Below are positions 1 to 7,022 of a DNA stretch of 20,230 nt, one piece after another (position 1 is the stretch's first letter; each line of letters begins with the position of its first letter). Source of the stretch: JBFKMV01 sp041629655 (GTDB taxonomy: Bacteria > Acidobacteriota > Polarisedimenticolia > Polarisedimenticolales > Polarisedimenticolaceae); assembly GCA_041629655.1 (NCBI GenBank), contig JBFKMV010000084.1:1-20230 (forward strand). The letters are read 5' to 3'. The translations under genes were made by a program, and so were the position numbers. The notes under the pieces were generated by a model, which worked only from the letters and a program-made list of their open reading frames with translations, was not told the origin of the DNA and ran no database searches.

Positions 1-35
1 CCCCGGCCCCCCCGCCCCTTCGACCTCCGCTGCGC

Positions 36-41
36 TATGAT
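36..41 (+). promoter_or_regulatory. Candidate -10 box (TATGAT) upstream of the first S9 peptidase
   Basis: TATGAT sits in the context tgcgcTATGATgg, about 54 bases before the GTG start at 96. This leaves a leader of roughly 48 nt. It matches the sigma70-type -10 consensus at five of six positions. No convincing -35 hexamer is visible 16-18 bases upstream, where the sequence is a C/G run. The same GCTATnnT context recurs before 2901 and before purL, which gives it some support. Confidence 0.35.
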
Positions 42-81
42 GGCCTCCGCACCCCGCTACCCGATCCCGGACCGGACTCCC

Positions 82-88
82 GAGGAGG
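82..88 (+). promoter_or_regulatory. Ribosome binding site fixing the GTG start at 96
   Basis: GAGGAGG lies 7 bases before GTG at 96. It is the strongest Shine-Dalgarno match in the window and selects this GTG. The translation from there begins directly with a signal peptide. Confidence 0.75.
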
Positions 89-95
89 CCCCGCC

Positions 96-2867
96 GTGCA
101 CGGACCTGCGATCCGGCTGTTGCTTGCGCTATCGATCCTCGTCCTCGCCGGTGCCGCGCCGGCGCCGGCGGGCCCGGCCGGGGCCGCCGCCGAGGCCGGC
201 GACTACCTGTCGAAGCTGCCCCCGCTGATCGACCGCGAGTTGTTCTTCGGCGATCCCGAGATCAGCGGCGCCCAGATCTCCGGCGACGGTCGGTTCATCT
301 CGTTCCGCAAGCCCTATCGCGGCGTCATGAACGTCTGGATCAAGAAGACCAACAAGCCGTTCGGCTCGGCTCGGCCGCTGACCGCCGACACCGAACGTCC
401 GGTCCGGGCCTACTTCTGGACCCAGGACTCCCGTTACGTGCTGTACCTCCAGGACCAGGGCGGCAACGAGAACTTCCACATCCACGCCGTCGATCCCACG
501 GCGAAGCCGGGCAAGGAGGCCAAGGTGCCGCCGGCCCGCGACCTGACCCCGATCGAGGGCATCACGGCGCGGATCTACGCGCTGCCCGAGCGGACGCCCG
601 ACACGATCGTCATCGGGCTCAACGACCGCGATCCGGCGGTGCACGACGTGTACCGGCTGACGATCTCGACCGGCGAGCGCGAGTTGCTGCTGCGGAACGA
701 GCAGAACGTGGTCTCTTGGGTCGCCGACCTCGACGGCAACATCCGGCTGGCCTACCGCACTACCGCCGACGGCGGCGGCGAGGTGCTGCGCGTCGGCGAC
801 GACGGGCTCGAGCCCGTCTACTCGTGCACATTCGAGGAGACCTGCGCGCCGGCGCGGTTCCACAAGGACGGCAAGCGGGTCTACATGGTGACCAACACCG
901 GCGACCACGACCTCTCGCGACTGGTGCTGTTCGACCCGGCGACCGGCGAGGAGCAGCTCGTGCACCAGGATCCGGAAGGCGAAGTCGACTTCGGCAGCCC
1001 GATCTTCTCCGACGCGACGGAGCAGCTGATCGGCGCGGCCTACGTCGGCGACCGTGTTCGCATCTATCCGTTCACCGATGAGCTGAAGCGCGATCTGGCG
1101 GTGCTGCGCGACAAGCTGCCCGACGGCGAGCTGGGGTTCTCGTCCGCGACCGAGGACGACCGCTACGCCCTGGTCGGCGTCGCCAGCGACGTGAATCCGG
1201 GCTCGGTCTATCTCTATGACTCGCAGCAGGGCTCGGTCGAAAAGCTCTACGACTCGCGTCCCGAGCTGCCCAGCGAGCACATGGCGCCGGTCACGCCGGT
1301 CCGCTACACGGCCCGCGACGGCCAGGAGATCCCCGCCTACTTGACCGTCCCGCGCGGTGTCGAACCGCGCCGGCTGCCCGCGATCGTGGTGCCGCACGGC
1401 GGCCCCTGGTCGCGCGACAGGTGGGGCTTCTCGTCGGTGGAGCAGTTCCTGGCCAACCGCGGCTACGTGGTGCTGTCGCCGAATTTCCGCGGCTCGACCG
1501 GTTACGGCAAGGCATTCCTCAACGCGGGCAACGGCGAGTGGGGCACGGGGCTGATGCAGCACGACATCAGCGACGGGGTCAAGTACCTCGTCGACGAGGG
1601 CATCGCCGACCCCGAGCGCATCGCGATCATGGGCGGATCCTACGGCGGCTACGCCACGCTGGCCGGTCTGACGTTCACGCCGGATCTCTACGCGGCGGGC
1701 GTGTCGATCGTCGGGCCCTCGAACATCATCACGTTGCTCAAGTCGATCCCGGCCTACTGGGGCCCGATCCAGAAGATCTTCCACCGGCGTGTCGGCGATC
1801 CCGACGACCCCGCGGACCAGGAGCGCCTGAAGCGACAGTCGCCGCTGTACTCGGCGACACGGATCAACAAACCGTTGCTGGTGATCCAGGGTGCCAACGA
1901 CCCGCGCGTCAAGCAGGCCGAGTCCGACCAGATCGTGGTCGCGCTGCGCGACCTGGGCCGCCCGGTCGAGTACATGGTCGCGCCGGACGAGGGACACGGC
2001 TTCGCCGGACGCGAGAACCGGTTGGCGATGCACGTCGCCATCGAGAGATTCCTCGCGCAGCACCTCGGCGGCCGGCACCAGCAGAGCATGCAGAAGGATG
2101 TGGCCACGCGACTCGAGGCGCTGATGGTCGACGTGGCGTCGGTCAAGATGCCCGAGCTGCCCGAGGGCCTGGAGCTGGCGAAGACCTCGGACCTGCCGCC
2201 GGTCTCCGCCGAGACGCTAAAGCCGCTGGACCTGCGCTACACGTCGAAGGTCCAGGTCGGCGCCCAGGAGCTGATCATCCGATCGACGCGGACCCACGGC
2301 GCGGACACGCTGGACGACCGGCCGGTGTGGAAGGTCACCGGCCGCGCCGAGACGCCGGCGGGCAACGCGGAGGACACGTTCTGGCTCGACCCGGCGACGC
2401 TGCAGCCGTTGCGGCGCTCGGCGAGCCAGGGTCCGGCGAGGATCGAGCTTCAGTTCACCGCCGAGCGAGTCACGGGCCGGATCCAGGCCGGACCCAGCGA
2501 GGTCGACGTCGACCGCGCGCTCGAGGCCCCGGTGTTCGGCGAGGGGCCGGGGCTGGAGGCCGTGCTGCTGGCGCTGCCGCTCGAGCCCGGGTACCACACC
2601 AACGTCCGCGTCTTCGAGACCGCGCGGCAAGCGGTGCGCCCGATGTCGGTGACGGTGGCCGGGAAGGAGACGCTGGACGTCGCCGCCGGCAGCTTCGAGA
2701 CCTGGCACGCCGTCTTGCAGCCGCTCGACGGCGAGTCCGGCGGCGGTGACTACTGGGTCTCGACCGGCTCCGGGCCGATGCTGATCCGCTCGGTGACCCG
2801 GATCCCACCGGTGATGGGCGGCGGCAAGGTCAGCACCGAGCTGACCGAGGTGGTCGACGCGAACTGA
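96..2867 (+). CDS. Secreted S9 family (prolyl oligopeptidase-like) serine peptidase with C-terminal extension
   Basis: This 923-residue protein starts at GTG behind a strong GAGGAGG site. Residues 1-25 are a Sec signal peptide (RLLLALSILVLAGAAPAPA), so it acts in the periplasm or outside. Residues about 45-390 have the blade-like repeats of an S9 N-terminal beta-propeller (for example DGRFISF and SRYVLYL). Residues 400-660 are the alpha/beta-hydrolase peptidase domain, with VVPHGGPWSRD, NFRGSTGYG, nucleophile Ser515 in GGSYGGY, Asp602 in GANDPRV and His634 in DEGHGF, so the triad is intact. S9 enzymes cleave short peptides after Pro or other residues; the specificity here cannot be read. About 260 residues follow the normal end of the family. 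That tail has a beta-rich look (FWLDPATLQPLRR) reminiscent of DUF3108 proteins. A promoter-like box lies upstream, and the next gene follows after 33 bases. Confidence 0.93.
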   Translation: MHGPAIRLLLALSILVLAGAAPAPAGPAGAAAEAGDYLSKLPPLIDRELFFGDPEISGAQISGDGRFISFRKPYRGVMNVWIKKTNKPFGSARPLTADTERPVRAYFWTQDSRYVLYLQDQGGNENFHIHAVDPTAKPGKEAKVPPARDLTPIEGITARIYALPERTPDTIVIGLNDRDPAVHDVYRLTISTGERELLLRNEQNVVSWVADLDGNIRLAYRTTADGGGEVLRVGDDGLEPVYSCTFEETCAPARFHKDGKRVYMVTNTGDHDLSRLVLFDPATGEEQLVHQDPEGEVDFGSPIFSDATEQLIGAAYVGDRVRIYPFTDELKRDLAVLRDKLPDGELGFSSATEDDRYALVGVASDVNPGSVYLYDSQQGSVEKLYDSRPELPSEHMAPVTPVRYTARDGQEIPAYLTVPRGVEPRRLPAIVVPHGGPWSRDRWGFSSVEQFLANRGYVVLSPNFRGSTGYGKAFLNAGNGEWGTGLMQHDISDGVKYLVDEGIADPERIAIMGGSYGGYATLAGLTFTPDLYAAGVSIVGPSNIITLLKSIPAYWGPIQKIFHRRVGDPDDPADQERLKRQSPLYSATRINKPLLVIQGANDPRVKQAESDQIVVALRDLGRPVEYMVAPDEGHGFAGRENRLAMHVAIERFLAQHLGGRHQQSMQKDVATRLEALMVDVASVKMPELPEGLELAKTSDLPPVSAETLKPLDLRYTSKVQVGAQELIIRSTRTHGADTLDDRPVWKVTGRAETPAGNAEDTFWLDPATLQPLRRSASQGPARIELQFTAERVTGRIQAGPSEVDVDRALEAPVFGEGPGLEAVLLALPLEPGYHTNVRVFETARQAVRPMSVTVAGKETLDVAAGSFETWHAVLQPLDGESGGGDYWVSTGSGPMLIRSVTRIPPVMGGGKVSTELTEVVDAN

Positions 2868-2880
2868 GCGCCGCTATCCT
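2853..2880 (+). promoter_or_regulatory. Candidate promoter in the gap before the 2901 gene
   Basis: TATCCT at 2875-2880 could be a -10 box, with GTCGAC at 2853-2858 as a weak -35 and a 16-base spacer. It lies at the end of the S9 gene and 20 bases before the GTG start at 2901. The -10 core CGCTATCCTG is identical to the one before purL. The next gene could equally be co-transcribed with the S9 peptidase. Confidence 0.35.
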
Positions 2881-2900
2881 GAAGGCGGAGACCACCGACC

Positions 2901-4955
2901 GTGACCTACCGCAAGCTCGTGATCGGCGTGCTGTTGCTCGGGCTCGGCGTGGCCGCTTTCGCTGCGTACCGCGCCGTCCAGCGGGAGGGCAACCCCGCCG
3001 AGCTGGGGCGCGCCGAGTGGCAGCGCCTGACCCAGCGCTTCAAGCGCCGGGCGGCGCTGGCACAGGAGATCGAGCAGCGCGGCGGTCACGGCGCGCAGCC
3101 CGCGGTGCCGTCGCCGGCGGCGCCGTCCCCGGCGGGCCGACCCCAGGTTCCGGCGATCCCGACGCGGCTTTCGCGTCCAGCGCCCGACCCCGAGCGGCTC
3201 GCGGTGCAGCAGGAGCAGTACCTCGCGCGACGCCCCAAGCCCGTGGTCGAGCTTCAGCCGTTCCGCCTCACCGACAGCGTGCCGATCGAGGGTCCGGCGG
3301 GGCGCCGCGGCACCGCGACGCTGACCAACCTCAATCCGGCCGTCAACGCCTGGTACCTGCTGGAGACGGAATGGGAGGGCGCATCGCGCGAGTCGTACCA
3401 CCTGGCCAACGCGCGCCCCGAGCGCCGCGACCTGGCGCTCGACCCGGCGTTCCCCCACGGGCTGCTGCTGGTCGATTCCGGCGCGCGAGTGCCCTGCGAC
3501 CTGTGGTCGCCCGACGCGCCGTTGTCCCTCGAGGCCGCCGCCACGCGGCGCACCCCGTACGTCACCCTGTGTGGTGACGAGGTCGCCCTGCGGCTCAAGA
3601 CCGCCGGCAACCGCACCACCAAGGAGCTGGCGACCGACTTCCTCCGCGACAACATCTGGGGCGGCGAGCGCCTGACGGTGTTCGTGCGCCGCACCTTCTT
3701 CGCGGACGCCTACCTCAACACGTCCGACGTCACCGCGACCGCGGGCTGGTCCGCCACCGGCCCCGGGACGGCCGGCCTCGCGGGATGGCCCCGGCCGGCG
3801 CGGGTGGCGCCCGAGAACGTGGGCCGGTCGGTGCACGCCGCCGGTCTCGGGATCGCGCTCGAGGGCGCCGACGCCGCGCGGGTGACCGTCGGCACGTGGT
3901 ATCCCGCCCGGCACAACCCCGACGTCTGGGTCAGCGCGATCCAGCCCGGGCTGGTGGCGGGAGAGATCCTGGCCGGCCACCGCGACGTGGCCGGGCCGCT
4001 CGACGAGGTCGAGCGCAGCGCGCTGGCCTACATGATCGCGTTCGACCTGGACGAGTTCGAGGTGGCCTTCAGCATCGGCACCGACCATCCGCGCGTCGGC
4101 TGGTCCGAGCGCGTGCCCGAGCAGGTGCGCGATCCCGCGCTGCCCGGTCCCGACGGCATCGGGACGATCGCGCCGCTGGTGGCGACCGGGATCATCCCGG
4201 CGGCGGTGGCGCCGCGCACCGCGGCCACGTTCACCGGGGGGTTCAAACGCTCGCACGGCGCGTTCCGGACGTCCGAGCTGGCGTTCCGGAACTCCGGCAC
4301 CCACTACGGCTTCATCGAGAGCGGCGTCGTGCTGAGCAAGCTCCGGCCCGGCCTGTCCACGATCTTCGCGCTCGAAGACGGACGGGTCGAGATGAAGACC
4401 TGGACCGCGGACGACGACGCGCTGCTGGAACGGATCCGCTTCGCGCGGCAGAACGGCCTGCCGATCGTCGAGCCCGATCCGGAAACCGGCGAGCCGGTCC
4501 CGGGGCGCAAGGTCAGCCGCTGGGGCGAGGGCAACTGGTCGGGCTCCGAGGACAAGAAGTTCCGCACGCTGCGGGCCGGCGCCTGTCTGCTGGAGCAGGG
4601 CGACGCACGTTTCCTGGTCTACGGCTACTTCTCCAGCGCCACGCCTTCGGCGATGGCGCGTGTGTTCCAGGCCTACGGGTGCCGGTATGCGATGCTGCTG
4701 GACATGAACGCGCTGGAGCACACCTACCTGGCGCTGTACCACGTCGACGACGGCGGCCTGCGGGTCCAGCACCTGATCGACGGCATGAACGTGCTGGACA
4801 AGTCGGTCGGCGGCGTCGTGCTGCCGCGGTTTCTGGGGTTCGCGGACAACCGCGACTTTTTCTTCCTGCTGCGCCGCCCGCTGCCGGCGGTTCCGGACGC
4901 TGCGCCCGGCGCGGTCCCTGCCGACGGCGAGGCCGCGGGAGCCGGGGATGCGTAG
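2901..4955 (+). CDS. Membrane-anchored protein with phosphodiester-glycosidase-like C-terminal domain
   Basis: This 684-residue protein uses GTG with a GGCGGAG site about 10 bases upstream. Residues 5-25 form a single hydrophobic helix (LVIGVLLLGLGVAAFAAY), probably a signal anchor with the rest periplasmic. Residues about 33-65 look helical and charged. A Pro/Ala linker spans about 65-95. Residues 115-420 are not recognised. Residues 440-650 resemble the NAGPA/DUF2233 phosphodiester glycosidase fold. The visible parts are FTGGFKRSHGAF near 444, the conserved-looking HYGFIESG near 468, and AYGCRYAMLLDMNALEHT near 591, where that family usually has a LDGGGS-type motif. In characterised members this domain removes a sugar from a phosphodiester. 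The Gly-rich motif is altered here, so activity and substrate are uncertain. The stop overlaps the next ATG by 8 bases, indicating translational coupling with the FGE-like gene. Confidence 0.8.
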   Translation: MTYRKLVIGVLLLGLGVAAFAAYRAVQREGNPAELGRAEWQRLTQRFKRRAALAQEIEQRGGHGAQPAVPSPAAPSPAGRPQVPAIPTRLSRPAPDPERLAVQQEQYLARRPKPVVELQPFRLTDSVPIEGPAGRRGTATLTNLNPAVNAWYLLETEWEGASRESYHLANARPERRDLALDPAFPHGLLLVDSGARVPCDLWSPDAPLSLEAAATRRTPYVTLCGDEVALRLKTAGNRTTKELATDFLRDNIWGGERLTVFVRRTFFADAYLNTSDVTATAGWSATGPGTAGLAGWPRPARVAPENVGRSVHAAGLGIALEGADAARVTVGTWYPARHNPDVWVSAIQPGLVAGEILAGHRDVAGPLDEVERSALAYMIAFDLDEFEVAFSIGTDHPRVGWSERVPEQVRDPALPGPDGIGTIAPLVATGIIPAAVAPRTAATFTGGFKRSHGAFRTSELAFRNSGTHYGFIESGVVLSKLRPGLSTIFALEDGRVEMKTWTADDDALLERIRFARQNGLPIVEPDPETGEPVPGRKVSRWGEGNWSGSEDKKFRTLRAGACLLEQGDARFLVYGYFSSATPSAMARVFQAYGCRYAMLLDMNALEHTYLALYHVDDGGLRVQHLIDGMNVLDKSVGGVVLPRFLGFADNRDFFFLLRRPLPAVPDAAPGAVPADGEAAGAGDA

Positions 4956-6075
4956 CCGCCGGCCCGGCGCCGCCGCGGGACTGCTCGCCGCCGCGCTGGC
5001 GGCGCTCGCCGTCCCCGTCGCGGCCGCGACGCTCCAGGAGCAGAACGAGGAGTTGTTCCGCCGCTTGCGCGAGGCGCACCGCCTGAGCGCCGAGCAGGAG
5101 CAGGCGATCCGCGCGATCTTCGCGCGCGGGAGCGTCATCGGCCAGGGCAACCCGTCGATCAGCGTGCACCCGGCAACCCCCGCGCAGTGCCGCGAGAAGC
5201 TCGCGGCCGCCGGGCTCCGTTACGGCAACCCCGCGTTCGAGAAGATCTGCGGGGGTCCCTACATGGCGCCGCTCTACGACCCGGCAAGCCAGCGTCCGGC
5301 CGACGCCACGGCCTGCATCGACCAGTTCGAGTTTCCCGACATCCCGTGCGAGTACCCCGTGGTGTGGGTCCGCGCGCGCGAGGCGGTGCAGATCTGCGAG
5401 GCCCTGGGCAAGCGGCTGTGCGACGCCCACGAGTGGGAGGGCGCGTGCGCGGGCAGCCTGGAGCCGCCGGACTACCGGTTCGACCTCGCCGGGGGCGTCG
5501 ACCCCGCGACGGCGGTACGGCAGATGCGCGCCGCGCACAACCGGATTCACGACCAGCGCAAGGTCTGGAGCTACGGGCCCCGGTACCGCACCGGCATCTG
5601 CGCTGCGAGCAGCCGCAAGACCGACGGCTGTGAGGGTGGCGGTTGGAATCGTTGCGGGTCCAACACGTTTCCCACCGGTCACTACCCCGACTGCAAGAGC
5701 CCGCTCGAGGTGTACGACCTGCACGGGAACGCCGCCGAGCACATGAACCTGCCGCTGAACGAGGGCCAGCTGGCCAGTCGCGGCAGCAAGGACTACGGCC
5801 ACACGGAGATGAAGGGCAGCTGGTTCATCTTCGACCACTACAAGGCCCACGAGGACGCCTGCCGCTGGCGCGCCCCGTACTGGCACGGCAGCCGGGTGAT
5901 GGACCCGGCCAGCCACCACAACTACCACCTCGGTTTCCGCTGCTGCAAGACGGTCGGGCCGCCGGCCGGGCCGCCCGTCGAGACCGCTCCCGACCCCGCC
6001 CCGCGGTCGCAGGACGGTGCCGGCGGGGACGCCCGGGGGTCATTCCCCCGGCCGCGCTGCGTCGGACTGGTCTAG
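4948..6075 (+). CDS. Exported Cys-rich protein with formylglycine-generating-enzyme (SUMF1) type fold
   Basis: This 375-residue protein has its ATG inside the end of the preceding gene (8-base overlap, GGGAGCCGGGG just upstream), so the two are translationally coupled. Residues 1-28 are a Sec signal peptide ending AVPVAAA. Residues about 120-335 carry FGE-sulfatase hallmarks: CIDQFEFP, then YPVVWVRAREAVQICEALGKR, HEWEGAC, VYDLHGNAAEHM (the usual form is DM.GNVWEW), KGSWFIF, and a terminal LGFRCCK. Fifteen cysteines are present, which suggests disulfides in the periplasm. In true FGE two active cysteines lie in a CxxxxC arrangement before the GFRC end. Here C305 of ACRWRAP could match the first, but the second is Pro. 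I therefore infer an FGE-fold protein of other or no catalytic function. The last 38 residues are Pro/Ala/Gly-rich and overlap the convergent gene by 36 bases. Confidence 0.85.
   Translation: MRSRRPGAAAGLLAAALAALAVPVAAATLQEQNEELFRRLREAHRLSAEQEQAIRAIFARGSVIGQGNPSISVHPATPAQCREKLAAAGLRYGNPAFEKICGGPYMAPLYDPASQRPADATACIDQFEFPDIPCEYPVVWVRAREAVQICEALGKRLCDAHEWEGACAGSLEPPDYRFDLAGGVDPATAVRQMRAAHNRIHDQRKVWSYGPRYRTGICAASSRKTDGCEGGGWNRCGSNTFPTGHYPDCKSPLEVYDLHGNAAEHMNLPLNEGQLASRGSKDYGHTEMKGSWFIFDHYKAHEDACRWRAPYWHGSRVMDPASHHNYHLGFRCCKTVGPPAGPPVETAPDPAPRSQDGAGGDARGSFPRPRCVGLV
6033..6051. other. GC hairpin in the overlapping convergent 3' ends
   Basis: CCGGGGG, loop tcatt, CCCCCGG forms a 7-bp stem. It spans the stop codon of the minus-strand gene and lies inside the last codons of the plus-strand gene. 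There is no T-run on either side. It could slow polymerase at a convergent boundary, but it is not a canonical intrinsic terminator. Confidence 0.35.
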
Positions 6076-6951
6076 CCCCATCAAGCCGCGGGCGTTCTTG
6101 ATCGTTCCCTCGTAGGTCAGCGCCCGGGCCAGTCGCGGCTGCTCCAGCACGTCGTAGATCGAACGCGGCTGGCCGTTCACCTCGACGGTCGCGCTGACCA
6201 GCCGCACGCCGTGGCTGTAGTCGGCGTAGCGCGCTCCATGCACGGTGCTCAACGGCTGGATCGGCTCGCCGCTCCGGCGGTGCCAGCCGTAGATCGCGAC
6301 GCGTCGGGCGGCCCGGGCCAGCCGGTTGGTGATCACGAGGTCTTTCTTGTGCCCCGACACCAGCGCGCCGGGCTCGCGGCCGGCGAGCTGTCGCTCGATC
6401 TTGCCGTTGTGCTCCTTGAAGTACTCGCTGCCGATCATTCGCGGACCGGGCTTCATCGGCTCGGGTCGCAGCCGCAGCTCGGACTGCCGGTGCACGGCAT
6501 CGACGATCTTGCGCGTCGGGAGGATGCAGTCCAGCTCGCGCGCGATCGCGATCGCCGTGGGCAGTCCGATCGGGACGCGCACGTAGTCGTCGTCGGAGCC
6601 GACCGACAGGTAGTCCGGCATCACCCACACCACCACCCGGACCCGCTTGCCGTCGCGGTCGGTGTGGTCGAGCTCGACCGGCTTGAGCCCGCGCAGGAAC
6701 GACGGCACGTTGCCCGAGGCGACCTCGCGCAGGATCGCAGCCTCGCGTTCCTCACGACCGAGCCCGGCGATCCGTTCCATGAACTCGGAACCGGCCGGCG
6801 CCGATGCGGGTCGCGGCGGGAGCGCCACCACGCGGCCGGGTGCGCTCCCGGCGTCCGTGCATGCCGTGCCGGACAACGTCGACAGGGCAAGCAACGCCGC
6901 GGCCGCCACGGCCGGCACGGCGGAGCAGCGGCAACGCGCGGATGGTGGCAC
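6040..6951 (-). CDS. Exported protein of unknown function, probable lipoprotein
   Basis: I do not recognise this 303-residue family. The start is GTG at 6951; no better start precedes the hydrophobic segment. Residues 11-30 (AVPAVAAAALLALSTLSGTA) followed by Cys31 make a signal peptide with an imperfect lipobox (SGTA-C), so surface or periplasmic anchoring by lipid is likely. The mature part is soluble. It contains DHTDRDGKRVRVVVWVMPDYLSVG near 95-118, PMKPGPRMIGSEYFKEHNGKI near 165-185, GHKKDLVITNRLA near 200-212, IYGWH near 220-224 and STVHGARYADYSHGVRLV near 235-252. The clustered His201, His224, His238, Asp244 and His247 look like a metal or catalytic site. This is inference only. The gene converges on the FGE-like gene with a 36-base overlap and lies 71 bases after purQ on the same strand. 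Confidence 0.75.
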   Translation of the reverse strand: MPPSARCRCSAVPAVAAAALLALSTLSGTACTDAGSAPGRVVALPPRPASAPAGSEFMERIAGLGREEREAAILREVASGNVPSFLRGLKPVELDHTDRDGKRVRVVVWVMPDYLSVGSDDDYVRVPIGLPTAIAIARELDCILPTRKIVDAVHRQSELRLRPEPMKPGPRMIGSEYFKEHNGKIERQLAGREPGALVSGHKKDLVITNRLARAARRVAIYGWHRRSGEPIQPLSTVHGARYADYSHGVRLVSATVEVNGQPRSIYDVLEQPRLARALTYEGTIKNARGLMGLDQSDAARPGE

Positions 6952-6960
6952 GGGTTCGAG

Positions 6961-6990
6961 CCCTCGCGTCGCGAACGGACGACGCGAGGG
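6961..6990 (-). other. Perfect 11-bp stem-loop between purQ and the 6951 start
   Basis: CCCTCGCGTCG and CGACGCGAGGG pair perfectly around an 8-base loop (cgaacgga on the plus strand). The hairpin lies 32 bases after the purQ stop on the minus strand and 9 bases before the GTG at 6951. No U-tract follows on the minus strand, so this is not a standard intrinsic terminator. It could be a 3'-end stabiliser for purLQ mRNA, a rho-assisted end, or a leader hairpin for the downstream gene. Confidence 0.55.
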
Positions 6991-6996
6991 ATTCTA
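6991..6996 (-). promoter_or_regulatory. Weak candidate -10 box (TAGAAT) before the 6951 gene
   Basis: On the minus strand TAGAAT precedes the hairpin directly and lies 39 bases before the GTG. No -35 hexamer is evident at the right distance. If it were used, transcription would begin inside the first arm of the hairpin. Confidence 0.2.
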
Positions 6997-7022
6997 CATC
7001 GGCGTCGGCGAGCCGGCCCGCC

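Noticed and set aside
129..2078. Long minus-strand ORF opposite the first S9 peptidase
   Set aside because: It lies fully within a gene with an intact signal peptide, propeller and triad. The antisense product is Arg/Val/Asp-rich without motifs, as expected from GC-rich codon bias.
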